DNA of 64,000 bases from Hymenobacter sp. YC55 (GCF_029433095.1 NZ_JARNTX010000011.1:44521-108520); one strand, 5' to 3'. Shown: positions 53,514-63,220, numbered from the stretch's first letter. Notes: generated from the letters alone by a model not told the origin. A program made the numbers and translations.

Positions 53514-54419
53514 TTAGTTTCTGGCGAATTTTTCCAGCTCGGCGTTGAATTTATCTTTTTCTTCCAGGAAGAACCCGTGCCCGCCTTTTTCAAATTTGAC
53601 GATGTAAGACCCCTGGATGGCTTTGTTGAGTTGCTGGGCCTGGGCAAAGGCGCATAGTTTGTCGTTTACGCCGTGGAATATGGCGACGGGCATTTTGATT
53701 GTTGACAACACCGGCCGCAAGTCCAGGTCCCGCAAGGCGCTGATAGCCTGCGTCGTAGCGTAGGGGGAAGCATTGAGGTTGATGCTTTCCAGCCATTTGA
53801 TGGCTTCCGGCGACAGGCTACCTTCCTGGCCTTCGAAGGCCTTGCCAAAGCCCGCCACCAGCTGCTCCCGGTTGGTTTGGGTTTGCTTGATCAAATCCGC
53901 GGCGCCCTGGTCGGTGATGCCGTAGGGGTAGCCTTCGCGCTGTTTCCAAGAGGGGCCAGTGGCGCCGAACAAGGCTAATTTCTTGATATGCGCGCCCTTG
54001 TATTTGGTCACGAAGTGCAGGGTTACGGCGCTGCCCATGGAAAATCCCCCGAGCGTGGCCTGCTCGATTTTAAGTTTTTCCAACACCACCTTGATGTCGT
54101 CGGAGAACGTATCGAAATCGTATTTGCCGTAGGGCCTGTCGGATTTGCCGAACCTGCGCAGGGAAATGCCGATCACCCGGAACCCTTTTTCAACCAGATA
54201 CTGGTATTGGTATTCGTACATCTCGTTGTTGAGCGGCCAGCCGTGGATAAGTACGATGGGCTCGCCCTGGCCAAGGTCAATCACGTGCAGTTTTACATTT
54301 TTTTCCACCTCAATGTATTCCTCTCTTCCCAAGGAAGCTGGCTTGCGGGTTTGGGCAAACAGGATTTGGCTTGGGATAAAAGTGAACAGGAAGGCAATGG
54401 TCAAGGCAAGTGTTTTCAT
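53514..54419 (-). CDS. Exported alpha/beta hydrolase (chloroperoxidase/esterase type)
   Basis: A 301-residue hydrolase with a signal peptide (LTIAFLFTFIPSQILFAQ, 5-23). HGW oxyanion segment at 59-61, nucleophile S127 in GGFSMGSAV, likely acid D in FHGVNDKLC and likely His in KGGHGFF. It resembles non-haem chloroperoxidase-like esterases. It acts in the periplasm or outside; the substrate is unknown. A CTGCTA/TAGCAG inverted repeat at 54451-54467, upstream of the start, may be an operator. The AraC gene follows and could regulate it. Confidence 0.85.
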   Translation of the reverse strand: MKTLALTIAFLFTFIPSQILFAQTRKPASLGREEYIEVEKNVKLHVIDLGQGEPIVLIHGWPLNNEMYEYQYQYLVEKGFRVIGISLRRFGKSDRPYGKYDFDTFSDDIKVVLEKLKIEQATLGGFSMGSAVTLHFVTKYKGAHIKKLALFGATGPSWKQREGYPYGITDQGAADLIKQTQTNREQLVAGFGKAFEGQEGSLSPEAIKWLESINLNASPYATTQAISALRDLDLRPVLSTIKMPVAIFHGVNDKLCAFAQAQQLNKAIQGSYIVKFEKGGHGFFLEEKDKFNAELEKFARN

Positions 54420-55335
54420 CTGGGTTGTACCGTTGGTTTTTTAAGTTAACCTGCTAACCGCTAGCAGATTGTCGTTGCGTTTCGACATTACAAAGGTGGC
54501 AGGCTTACTCTCTCCGAAGAATGGATGAAAGGCCATGTGCCTGGTACATTTTTCCCGGAAGGCTTTTTGGTGGTTCCCCCACGCCGCTTTTGCAGCAACC
54601 TAAGGCACTGTAAAGTCATCCGCGGGCAGCTTTGCCTGCAGCGATGCAACGAGGATGAGGACGCCTTCGTGGCGTTCGAGCACATGCGGCAGAAAGCCCC
54701 GGTCGAGCCCGCACGGGCACCAGCACCTTGGGTTGAAAGGAAGATTCCCACTCCTTGGTGGTGCGCACTGCAAATCCGCCGCCAGGCGTTTCCGGGCCGC
54801 CCCTGGTATGGAGTAGGCAGAATCTGCAAAGTGGTGTTAGACACCGGGCAGTATGGCCGCCCGCCGCGGGTGAACAGCAACCCAATGGGCGGTGGTGGCC
54901 GGCGAATCATCCCCGCCACAACGGGGCCGGCGACAAAAGAAGGTCCCGTTGTGGGGGCGGTGCGCCAGTGCCCCGCGGCGGGATTTGCCGGTCTGCTGTG
55001 GTGTCGAGCAAGCCTTGCCGGACCTGACTACCTGGCTGTGGACTCGCCATACCGGGCGCGCGACCAGGAGCGCGACGAGCAGCTGCGGCTTAGGTGGTTT
55101 ATTACGAAAGATTTTCAACGCCCCGGCGAGTGGCCCCGGCAAATTGCGGGCGCCTCCCGCCGGGGGTGAATGGGCAGGTGAGCCTTCGAAAACCACGAAC
55201 TGGGGGGAACAGGGAGTTATTTCGTTGCCTTGCTTAAAGCGGAATAGTAGCTCGCTTACTTTAAACAATCACCGGTACCCGCTTGCGGTGCTAGCGGGCC
55301 GTGGGGCGACCAGCAGGGGCAGCGTTTACAAGCGC
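54420..55335. other. Intergenic, no supported gene
   Basis: Holds the small inverted repeat at 54451-54467. A 214-codon plus-strand reading (54525-55169) and overlapping readings on both strands have no natural protein character. It may be a heavily decayed region. Confidence 0.4.
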
Positions 55336-56586
55336 TCAGCGAAAAGAACATTCTGTCTTCGCAAGCTCCGCATCCTGACAAGCTTCGGTCAGGATCTGCT
55401 CCATTGCCAACAGCAAGCCCGGGATGGGGGTATCGCTCGTGTTGGTCAGGCAAAGCGCGCCGTTGGTGGTCAGGGCCCCGATCGTTTGTTCCATTCCTTT
55501 GCCCGAGCGGACCATGGGGCCGTACAACGCGTCGAGTTTTAAGGGTCCGAAATCAGTTTGATATCTTACCCTAACCAGGTTGGTAACCATGATGTGGTGG
55601 TTGAAAGCCTGCTTGAGCGCGTCCAGCATCTGCCCTAGATCATTGTGGCCGAAGACGATGTCGCGGAAATACGACAAATAGCCCTTCGTGTAGTCCACGG
55701 AACTGGTTCCCGCCAGCCCGGCCTTGGCCAGCCTGGCCAACTCCCAGAAAGATAGCTGGGGCTGGTGGTCAAAAAACACGGACTGGGTGGTGATATTCAA
55801 GCCAACGTTATCGTCCAGGTGGAGGGGTCCCCTGGTGCAAACCGGCGAAACTACTTCCATCCTGGTGTGCTCCCAGCCCGGACGCATTTGCCGCGAAGCC
55901 AGTAACACGGCCGCGCACAGGGCGCCGTGGACGCTGGTATTCTCTTGTCGGGCGCGTTCGAGCAGGCTGCGGGTTGTGCTGGCCGAAAAGCGGTGCGAGG
56001 CAACCAAGGGGGTGACTGCCGCCGTCTTCGGTTTCAGGTCCAGCACTTGCTGGATGGTCTGCGCCGGCTGATCTTCCGGCAGCCCGAGGGTTTCGTCGTT
56101 GGCCACTTGCGGTGCCAGTGCTTCCAGCTCTTGCCCGGTAACGGCGAGCAGGATGTCCCGCGTTAAATAACTCAGGGACGTTCCATCGGCCACCGTGTGG
56201 TTGGCGGCCAGGATCAGGATGGTGCTGTCGGGTTTTTGCAGCAGAACAACCCGTAACAGCGGACCTTCGGCCGTGTTAAAGCGTACGGCAAGCTCTTGCT
56301 CAACCTCCTGCTCCCACCGGTAGTCTTGCGCTACCTGCACCACGCGGAGCGGAATGGGCAGGTTCTCTACCTGCTGCAGGGTAGGGCGCGCCAACTCATC
56401 GAGCCTAACCCGGACCGAAAGATTCGGATGGCGTTGTTGAACCAAGTTGATGGCCTTCCTCCACTTTTCGACGGGCTGGGTGCCCGAGATGTGCGCGGCC
56501 AGGCAAAAATCCTTGGAATCAATTTGATCCAGCAGCCAAAACGTTTTTTCAAATGCCCCTAGGATGCGGTTCTGTTGTCTTTTCAT
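55336..56586 (-). CDS. Stand-alone condensation-domain acyltransferase-like protein
   Basis: A 416-residue protein of the condensation-domain superfamily (NRPS C domains, alcohol acetyltransferases and PapA-type enzymes). The active motif is HTVADG at 130-135 (H130, D134), a form of HxxxDG. The C-terminal half has HHIMVTNLVRVRYQTDFGPL in place of the usual DFGWG-like loop. The order (GAFEKTFWLLDQIDSKDF start, GPLLRVVLLQ) fits a stand-alone acyltransferase. No carrier protein or adenylation gene is nearby, so it probably esterifies or acylates a small acceptor (inference). Confidence 0.75.
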   Translation of the reverse strand: MKRQQNRILGAFEKTFWLLDQIDSKDFCLAAHISGTQPVEKWRKAINLVQQRHPNLSVRVRLDELARPTLQQVENLPIPLRVVQVAQDYRWEQEVEQELAVRFNTAEGPLLRVVLLQKPDSTILILAANHTVADGTSLSYLTRDILLAVTGQELEALAPQVANDETLGLPEDQPAQTIQQVLDLKPKTAAVTPLVASHRFSASTTRSLLERARQENTSVHGALCAAVLLASRQMRPGWEHTRMEVVSPVCTRGPLHLDDNVGLNITTQSVFFDHQPQLSFWELARLAKAGLAGTSSVDYTKGYLSYFRDIVFGHNDLGQMLDALKQAFNHHIMVTNLVRVRYQTDFGPLKLDALYGPMVRSGKGMEQTIGALTTNGALCLTNTSDTPIPGLLLAMEQILTEACQDAELAKTECSFR

Positions 56587-57526
56587 TTTGCATTGGTTTA
56601 GATGAGGGATAGCAACCGGGAAGTTCCTGCGCTAACTGAATGCAAAATTGGCCGCCCGAGACAGGGCAGAGAATGGACAAAAGGCGAAGGGGCATGCACA
56701 TTTAACCCTCCCTGTACCCCGTTCAAAAAGCCCTGGACACAACCACCGATGCCAACTGCCCTTGCGTGCGGCTTCACCTCGCCGCTGGTCTTCAACCAAC
56801 CAATAAACTCGGTATAGTACAACAAAAAGCTTCCGTGTTATTCCACGAAACACGGGTTGACTCGGTGGCTGCTCTTGGCCTTCGGCGGGTTTTCTCTGTG
56901 GCGGCCGCGCAAGCCCAGGGCTACCTGCTTTCTTTTTCCCGGCAACGTTTCCCCCGTCGTCTCGCTCCCGCCCGCGCTGGGTGCCCCTTTGGCGCCGTTG
57001 GGAAGGCCCGCGCCGCGGGTAGCCCAAGGGCGGGTTCTACCTCGGGCCCGCGCCGGCAGCACGAGCGGGGGCACCTCAACCACCCGCGCCGTCGCTCGGC
57101 GAGCGTGGGTGATTGAGGGGCCCCCTATCATCCGCAAGTGAAGTAAAATTGGTGGTAGATGACGCGGGCAACACTTTCGTGACCGGGGACGCCTTTTTGG
57201 CGCGGCAATCTTGCCGGGTACGAGGGTGGCCCGGCGGGCGTAAACAGCCACGAAGAGACCAGTGGAAGGCCAAGATAATCCGGCCCGGGTATGCTTCTTA
57301 AACAGCCTCTGGAAGATGCCCAAGCAACGTTGTCTACGCACGATAAGGGCCCCTTATCACAGCATACGGCCTTGCCTGGGACACCGGCCGGGGCGTTTAA
57401 AACGCGTTACGGCGGCTTTTATACGATTGCTGAGCTCGTAGCGCCAGGGGCCAACGAGGTCCGCTGGTGCTACGAGCGCAGGTAGCCAAGAGGGCGTGGC
57501 CGCTACTCCTTACTCGCCTGTTCGGC
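56587..57526. other. Intergenic with a possible propeller-repeat scrap
   Basis: No intact gene. At about 57141-57200 the plus strand reads EVKLVVDDAGNTFVTGDAF, which resembles one SBBP-type beta-propeller repeat (D.AGN.YVTG.F). It is probably the remains of a surface-protein gene. Nothing else is supported. Confidence 0.3.
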
Positions 57527-58258
57527 TTACCACGGATTGCGGTCCGAGTTTGTTTCCTGGCCGAAAAACTGCCCGCTGGGTCCCTCCGGCCCGAGCAGCA
57601 CGGCCTGCAGCACGCGGGCGGCGGCCTCGCGCGTACTGCTCTCGCCTAAGTGGTCGGTGAAATCCGTGTCCACGTAGCCCGGGCACACCGCGTTGACTTT
57701 GAAGGGCGTCGCGCGCAGCTCGTAGGCCAGGGCCACGGTATAGGCGTTGAGGGCCGTTTTGGAGGGCGGATAGACGCCGCCCTTCACCGCGTAGAAGCGC
57801 CAGGAGGGGTCGTTTTGCAGCGTGAGCGAGCCCAGCCCCGACGAGACGTTGACAATGCGGGGCGCGGCCGAGCGCGCCAGCAGATCGTAAAAGGCCTGCG
57901 TCACGGCAACGGCGCCGAACACGTTGGTGGCGAACACCTCCTGGAAGGTGCGCAGGGGCGTCGTCAGGGCCGGTTGCGGATAGCCCCCGCTGATGCCGGC
58001 ATTGTTGACGAGCACGTCGAGGGCCGGGGTTTGCTGGCCCACGGCGTGCCGGGCGGCGGCAATCGAGGCACTGTCCGTGACATCGAGCTCAAGCAACTCC
58101 ACGTGCGCGTAGCCGTCGGCCTGGAGCTGCTCGACGGCCTGCTGGCCGCGCTGCCCGTCGCGGCTGCCGAGGTACACAAAATAGTTGTGCTGGAGTAATT
58201 GCCGGGCCGTTTCCAAGCCAATGCCTTTGTTGGCCCCGGTGATGAGTGCGCGTTTCAT
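57527..58258 (-). CDS. Short-chain dehydrogenase/reductase
   Basis: A 243-residue NAD(P)-dependent oxidoreductase with a Rossmann fold. Cofactor motif TGANKGIG at 7-14, NNAG near 86-89, catalytic Ser in VNVSSGLGS, YPPSK as the YxxxK motif, and CPGYVDTDF. It is of the carbonyl reductase-like kind. It lies 87 bp downstream of an AraC gene in the same direction and is probably its target or operon partner. Confidence 0.88.
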   Translation of the reverse strand: MKRALITGANKGIGLETARQLLQHNYFVYLGSRDGQRGQQAVEQLQADGYAHVELLELDVTDSASIAAARHAVGQQTPALDVLVNNAGISGGYPQPALTTPLRTFQEVFATNVFGAVAVTQAFYDLLARSAAPRIVNVSSGLGSLTLQNDPSWRFYAVKGGVYPPSKTALNAYTVALAYELRATPFKVNAVCPGYVDTDFTDHLGESSTREAAARVLQAVLLGPEGPSGQFFGQETNSDRNPW

Positions 58259-58345
58259 AGTCTGTGCTGGTTAAGTGAGCAGGTACTGCAGAGCACAAAA
58301 CTACCCGGGGCGGTTGGCCGCCTGCTTACCCATTTAGCTGGAATG

Positions 58346-59239
58346 CTAGGACATTTTTCGGTTGGCGCCACGGGCCCGGTACTCCGCTGGGGGTAGGCCC
58401 GTCTCGCGCTTGAAGAAGCGGCTGAAGTAGGAAGCCTCGGAAAAGCCGAGCGCGAAGGCAATTTCCTTTAGCGACTGGTCGGAGTACACCAGTAGGCGGC
58501 GGGCTTCGAGCACCAGGCGCTCGTGCACGTGCTTGATGGCGGGCTTGCCACTGTGCGCTTTCACCACCGCACTGAGCTGCTTGGCTGGGAGCTGGAGCCG
58601 CGCCGCGTAGGCGCTGACTTCGTGCAGCTCGCGGAAGTGTTGTTCCACCTGGGCCTGAAAGGCGGAGAGTACCCGCTGGGTGGGCGAGGGGGTGGGGCCA
58701 GGCAGCTGCTCGGTATAGAGCCGGCTCAGGTAAGTGAGCAGCACCGTCAGGTGGGCGCTCAGCAGCGCCAACTGCCACGGGCCCGGGCGGTGCAGCTCGG
58801 CTTCCAGGTTGCTGAGCACCTGCTCCACCAAGGGCACATCCGCCGCGCTGAGGCGGAGCGCATGGCCCTGGCGCGGATTGCGCAGCAGCGGCAACTCGCG
58901 CAGGGCCGCGTTGGGCTGCACGGCCAGAAACTCGCGCGTGAAGCCCAGGTAGGTGCCCCACGCCGGGGCCAGCTCTTCGTTGACCAGGATTTGGGTGGGG
59001 TTGGTGAAGTAGAGCGTGTTGTCCTGATGGGCGTAGGGCGTCAGGTCCACCCAATGCCGGCCGCGGGTGTGCTGCACAAAAAAGAGCAGGTAGTAATCCT
59101 TGCGGTGCGGCAGCAGCATGTAGGGCACGGGCACGGTCTCGCCGCGCAAGCGCACCAAGGTAAACGAGGCGTGACCGGTTGCGTGATCCGGCTGGAAGTA
59201 ATGGACCGGGACGAGGGAGGGGGGAGGAAGGGGCGGCAT
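58346..59239 (-). CDS. AraC-family transcriptional regulator
   Basis: A 297-residue regulator. N-terminal sensing domain (RLRGETVPVPYMLLPHRKDY, LLFFVQHTRGRHWVDL, TLYFTNPTQI). The C-terminal double helix-turn-helix has ELHEVSAYAARLQLPAKQLS and SLKEIAFALGFSEASYFSRF, FKRETGLPPAEYR. It precedes the SDR gene. An equally long overlapping minus-strand reading in another frame is only a shadow of this GC-rich gene. Confidence 0.9.
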   Translation of the reverse strand: MPPLPPPSLVPVHYFQPDHATGHASFTLVRLRGETVPVPYMLLPHRKDYYLLFFVQHTRGRHWVDLTPYAHQDNTLYFTNPTQILVNEELAPAWGTYLGFTREFLAVQPNAALRELPLLRNPRQGHALRLSAADVPLVEQVLSNLEAELHRPGPWQLALLSAHLTVLLTYLSRLYTEQLPGPTPSPTQRVLSAFQAQVEQHFRELHEVSAYAARLQLPAKQLSAVVKAHSGKPAIKHVHERLVLEARRLLVYSDQSLKEIAFALGFSEASYFSRFFKRETGLPPAEYRARGANRKMS

Positions 59240-59426
59240 GCTGCAAATCTAGGTTCTGGGATTTGGCTCACCACTCGGCCCCGCCTGCCCCCGCCTAAAG
59301 TAACCCGCCAGGAAGAGCGCTTACGAAAAGTTACGCCCAGCGTGCCCTGAATACGGCACGCTTCTCACCACGATGACTTGCTTGAGCATCTGGCAAGGGA
59401 AAAAAAGTGTCCAAGCTGACTAGTTA

Positions 59427-59564
59427 TTAGCTTTTTTGGCCCCCGAGGTGGAGCGTCGCAAAGGTGCCGGTGGTCTCGTATTTAACGTACAGGTTTGTGG
59501 CATCGTAACGCTCTGATAGGGGGGCAGACAAGACAAGCTGGCCTTGCTTCTTAAGCTTTACGTG
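59427..59564 (-). pseudogene. Possible C-terminal remnant of an unknown protein
   Basis: A minus-strand reading, HVKLKKQGQLVLSAPLSERY, DATNLYVKYETTGTFATLHL, GGQKS and stop, has natural character and ends cleanly, but the upstream frame is closed by stops. The family is not recognised; it looks like a beta-rich tail. The rest of 59240-59710 holds nothing else that I can support. Confidence 0.3.
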
Positions 59565-59710
59565 CGGGGGCGCACCGTAACCTGATACGGTAGTTCAGGC
59601 TAGTTAAGGATGCGGCGTTCCATTTGCGGGGGGGCTCGCCGAGCTAGCAGCGAACTTTTCGCTGGGCTGGGGGTTGCAGGAGCTTTGAATCTTACAGAAC
59701 ACTGGCTGCC

Positions 59711-60655
59711 ATGACGACCACCACGCTCCGTGCCTTATACCAGGAACTAATTCCCTGCACCAGCCCCGACCTAAGCACGTTGCTGCCCCCGGGCATCCAG
59801 CGGGAAGTGGGCCACTTCAACGTATTTAATATGGCGGACTTCTGGAATTCCACCCAGTTGCGGGCCGGCACGCCTTATCCATGCAGTTCCTTTTACAAAA
59901 TCAGCCTGTTGCGCAGCCGCAGCCGCGCCGAGTACGCCAACCATACCCTTGACATTGCCCCCGATGCGTTGGTGTTTTCCACGCCCAAGGAATCCTTTCA
60001 GTGGCGGCCCGCCGAGGCCCAACAGGGGCACTTCTGCCTCTTCACGGCCGAGTTTATGCTGCCTATTCTAGCAGGGGCAACGCCCGAGGAGCTGCCCCTG
60101 TTTCAAGCGGCGGGGTACCCGGTGTTTCAACTGAATCCAGTTGAAGCGGCGCGGGCGGCGGGGCTGTTTGCCCAGATGCACGAGGAGTTGGCCTCCGACT
60201 ACGCCCACAAGTACGATCTGCTGCGGGCCTACGTGCTGGAACTGCTGCACCTGGGCCAGAAGCGACAGCCCACTACCCCGCTGCACCCCACGCACTCGGC
60301 GACGGCCCGGCTCGCGGCCCGCTTCGTGGAACTGCTCGAGCAGCAGTTTCCCCTCACCACGCCCCAGCAGGACGTGCCGCTGCGCACGGCCAAGGATTTC
60401 GCTGGCCGGCTGGCCGTGCACGTCAACCACCTCAACAAGGTCCTCAAGGACAGCACGGGCCGCACCACTACCGACCTCATTGGCGGGCGCCTGGCGCAGG
60501 AAGCCAAAGCCCTGCTGCGTGAAACCGACTGGTCGCTCTGGGAAATTGCCGACAGCTTAGGCTTCGTGGACGTGGCGCATTTCTCGCACTTCTTTCGGCG
60601 CTACGCCCCCGTGAGCCCCGGCGCGTTTCGTAAGCTGGAAGCCGCCGCCGTTTGA
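59711..60655 (+). CDS. AraC-family transcriptional regulator
   Basis: A 314-residue regulator. N-terminal domain with HFNVFNMADFWNSTQLRAGT, SFYKISLLRSRSRAEYA, DALVFSTPKESFQW. C-terminal helix-turn-helix part with TAKDFAGRLAVHVNHLNKVL and SLWEIADSLGFVDVAHFSHF, FRRYAPVSPGAFR. It is 93 bp upstream of an SDR gene in the same direction and probably regulates it. Confidence 0.9.
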   Translation: MTTTTLRALYQELIPCTSPDLSTLLPPGIQREVGHFNVFNMADFWNSTQLRAGTPYPCSSFYKISLLRSRSRAEYANHTLDIAPDALVFSTPKESFQWRPAEAQQGHFCLFTAEFMLPILAGATPEELPLFQAAGYPVFQLNPVEAARAAGLFAQMHEELASDYAHKYDLLRAYVLELLHLGQKRQPTTPLHPTHSATARLAARFVELLEQQFPLTTPQQDVPLRTAKDFAGRLAVHVNHLNKVLKDSTGRTTTDLIGGRLAQEAKALLRETDWSLWEIADSLGFVDVAHFSHFFRRYAPVSPGAFRKLEAAAV

Positions 60656-60748
60656 TTTCTACAATAAGCCGATTGGCGAATACAATACGGCCGGTAGTGG
60701 GCTGCCCGACCTTTGTCCTGTTCAGTTCAACAAGACAACCTCCTGCGT

Positions 60749-61501
60749 ATGAGCACTACCAAAATCGCCCTGCTTACCGGCGGCAGCCGGGGCCTGGGCA
60801 AGGACATGGCCCTGAAACTAGCCCGACAGGGAATTGATATTATTTTAACGTACCGCAGCCAGCAAACGGAAGCCGCGGCCGTAGTCGTCGCCATCGAAGC
60901 CCTAGGCCGCCGCGCCGTGGCCCTGCCGCTAAACGTGGCCGATACAAGCACGTTCGGGGCATTCTTTGCCCGGGTCGCTGAAGTGCTAGCCGCTACGTTT
61001 GACACCGACAAATTTGATTTCCTGATCAACAATGCGGGGACGGGTTTGCTCCACCCGTTTGCCGAAACGACCGAGGCGCAATTCGATGAGCTACTCAACC
61101 AGCATTTCAAAGGCGTCTTTTTTCTGACGCAACGGGCCTTGCCACTTTTGCGCGACGGGGGCCGCATCCTCAATATCACGTCGTTGGCCGCCCGCGTGGC
61201 TTACGCGGGCAATTCCGTTTATGCGAGCGTGAAAGGGGCTTTGGAAGTATTCACCCGGCAGTTGGCCCTCGAGCTAGGCAGCCGAGGCATTACGGTCAAT
61301 GCCGTGGCGCCAGGTGCCGTGTTTGGCGGCGGCGCCATGCCCGATACCCCCGAAATGCGCGCTTTTATCCTCCAGGCCACGGCCCTGGGCCGCACCGCCG
61401 AGCCCGATGACATCGGGGGCATTGTTGCCTTCCTCTGCTCCGACGCCGCCCGCTGGATCAACGGTCAGCGCCTGGAGGCCTCGGGCGGCGTGGCCTTGTA
61501 G
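60749..61501 (+). CDS. Short-chain dehydrogenase/reductase
   Basis: A 250-residue classical SDR; I chose the ATG at 60749 (MSTTKIALLTGGSRGLGKDM). TGGSRGLG cofactor motif at 10-17, NNAGTGLL, catalytic Ser in LNITSLAAR, YASVK as YxxxK, and APGAVFGGG. The C-terminus (LCSDAARWINGQRLEASGGVAL) is typical of FabG-like SDRs. The substrate is unknown. It follows an AraC gene. Confidence 0.9.
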   Translation: MSTTKIALLTGGSRGLGKDMALKLARQGIDIILTYRSQQTEAAAVVVAIEALGRRAVALPLNVADTSTFGAFFARVAEVLAATFDTDKFDFLINNAGTGLLHPFAETTEAQFDELLNQHFKGVFFLTQRALPLLRDGGRILNITSLAARVAYAGNSVYASVKGALEVFTRQLALELGSRGITVNAVAPGAVFGGGAMPDTPEMRAFILQATALGRTAEPDDIGGIVAFLCSDAARWINGQRLEASGGVAL

Positions 61502-61534
61502 CCCTAACAAACAATTACCTTCTAGCGCGTTACA

Positions 61535-61600
61535 GAAGCTTACACAAAACCCCCCCGTTACTGGAATAGCCAGTAACGGGGCGGGTTCTGTGTAAGCTTC
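61535..61600. repeat. 66-bp inverted repeat, MITE-like
   Basis: Arms of about 30 bp: GAAGCTTACACAAAACCC (61535-) and its complement ending TGTGTAAGCTTC at 61600, with GTTACTGG / CCAGTAAC flanking a 5-bp centre (AATAG). There are two mismatches and one extra base. It may be two IS ends joined, a MITE, or a bidirectional terminator for the SDR gene. Confidence 0.6.
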
Positions 61601-62120
61601 CCACTACGCCGGGCAGAGGTTGTGCCCCTTGCCTGACCAATGAAAATAAAATGAAGCTTCTCACGCAAACACTTCCTATCCGCAGTTCCTGCCTTTTGTT
61701 CCAGCGCCAGTAGTCGGGAAAACGCAGGAAAACAAAACCCGCGCTCCTCTTCCGTCAGCTGCGCATCCTTTACTCGCAGTAGGTAGCCTGCCACGTTGAA
61801 ACAACCTGGTGCGTAGCCCTGGACGGCCCCACCTACTTGCTAGCGGGAACGCTCGTCGAGAAGTTCTGCAACACCCGTAGCTCTAATTCGAACACTTTTT
61901 CCATTCCCGAAAATGCGGTTTTTCGGGGGCATTTTTGGAGATGCCAAAACCGTTCGGAATAGGCCTCCTCTCGAAGCCCTAGGTTATGTGCGGTGGCATT
62001 TTTGCAGCAGGGGTAGGGTTGCTCGGGACCCTTGAAGCACGCTTGGCGCTCACGGCCAGACGCGGACGCGACCTGATAGCCAGTCGGATGCCGCATCCAC
62101 CGCCCCCTCGGGTTGCCGGC
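61601..62120. other. Intergenic, no supported gene
   Basis: Minus-strand readings at 61558-61794 and 61833-62096 are not recognised. Near 61862 the sequence GTTCTGCAACA matches the inner end of the IS1182 element's right repeat, but only for 11 bp. Confidence 0.35.
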
Positions 62121-62424
62121 TCACGGCTTGGCTAGACGCTCTGTGACTTTTTTTCCGTGGTGATTATTGGGGTTGAGGGCGACCGACTTGTGGTCCATCT
62201 GCAGGCAGGGCTTCGCTCTGCTTGCCGGTTTTTAGCAAGGCCTCCCCCAGGCTGTCGTAGGCGTTCCAACTTTCGGGATACAGGCTGACGAGTAGGCGGA
62301 ACACTGCCAGGGCTTCTTGGACACGCTCCCTGCCGTTCATCAGGCTGTACCCCCAGTCGTTCAACTCGTTTTCCGTGGGCCAGGGGCTTTTTTTCTTCCG
62401 CTTTATTTCCTCGGCGAGGACCAA
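62121..62424 (-). pseudogene. TPR-like C-terminal tail fragment
   Basis: ENELNDWGYSLMNG, RVQEALAVFRLLVSLYPESW, NAYDSLGEALLKTGKQSEAL then, after a frameshift, KSVALNPNNHHGKKVTERLA and stop at 62121. This is the TPR tail found at the end of Bacteroidota serine hydrolase (beta-lactamase-like) proteins. The catalytic part is missing; the sequence runs instead into an SDR fragment. Confidence 0.6.
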
Positions 62425-62499
62425 CGACTGGGCGTCGCCGCGCTGCTAAAGTTGCCGGCGCAACACCGTCCGCGGGTCGGCCAAGGGAATGGCGGGGGT

Positions 62500-62962
62500 G
62501 AAGGAATTTGGTGGCATGGTAAATCGAGCAGAGCGGAAAAGCGAGAAAGCCGCCCATGGACGTGGTGTTGAGAATACGGCCCGACCGCTGGGCCCGCAAA
62601 TGGGGCAGAAACGCCTTGGTGACCCGAATCACGCCCAGCAGGTTGGTGCTGACGAGCTGCGTTATGTGCTCGTCCGAGAGAGCTTCCAGCGCCCCGATCA
62701 GGCCGTAGCCCGCGTTGTTGAACACCACGTCCACGGGGTGCAGGGCCAGGGCGCGCTGCACGGTATCGGCAATCTGAGTTGGGTCGGTCACGTCCAGCGG
62801 CAGCAGGTGCACACCCGGCAGCTGGGGGAGTTCCGTTTCGCGTTCGGGGTGCCGCATGGTGGCCAGGACGTTCCACCCCCGGGCGGCAAACAGCTTGGCC
62901 GTGGCTTTGCCTAAACCCGACGAAGCGCCGGTGATGAAGATGGTAGGCACAGTAAAAAACAA
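62500..62962 (-). pseudogene. 5' part of a short-chain dehydrogenase, truncated
   Basis: About 153 residues of a clear SDR: TGASSGLG at 11-18, LPLDVTDPTQI, FNNAGYGLIGALEALSD, RILNTTSMGGFLAFPLCSIY and YHATK. The homology ends directly after the active-site YHATKF, and the frame continues through unrelated sequence that overlaps the TPR tail. The C-terminal substrate-binding third is gone, so the product is probably inactive. Confidence 0.7.
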
Positions 62963-63061
62963 AGGGGGTGATGGTGAATGGCAGGCACTGGTGAAGCCGC
63001 CCGGGTTCCTGTTCGGGTGGGCTCAACCGGGCGTGGACGTCGGCGAAACAGGCGCCTGACG

Positions 63062-63098
63062 GCAAGCCAGAAGTACGCCTGGCGTACTTCTGGCTTGC
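63062..63098. repeat. Near-perfect 37-bp palindrome
   Basis: GCAAGCCAGAAGTACGCC (63062-63079) and its exact complement (63081-63098) are separated by a single T. It lies between the truncated SDR and the DUF4345 gene, and no T-tract follows. A cruciform, a recombination site or a dimer-binding site is possible. Confidence 0.7.
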
Positions 63099-63220
63099 TT
63101 CGTAGCACCGCCGCAGCGGCGCTGGAGTACCGCTCGGAGCAGACAATGGGTTTCAACGAGACGCTGCCGGTACCGTCAGGGAGCCGCAACCCGGCGCAGG
63201 ATGCCAGGCTAGGGCTCCAC

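Noticed and set aside
54525..55169. 214-codon plus-strand protein
   Set aside because: No motif, signal or family was recognised, overlapping frames on both strands are equally open, and the composition is unlike the real genes here.
58326..59246. 306-codon minus-strand reading overlapping the AraC gene in another frame
   Set aside because: It is a GC-driven shadow rich in Pro, Ala and Arg; the AraC frame has two clear helix-turn-helix units.
61833..61885. Second IS1182 end near GTTCTGCAACA
   Set aside because: Only 11 bp match the known end and no transposase remnant adjoins it.
62403..63146. 247-codon minus-strand reading
   Set aside because: It is a shadow of the truncated SDR in another frame.
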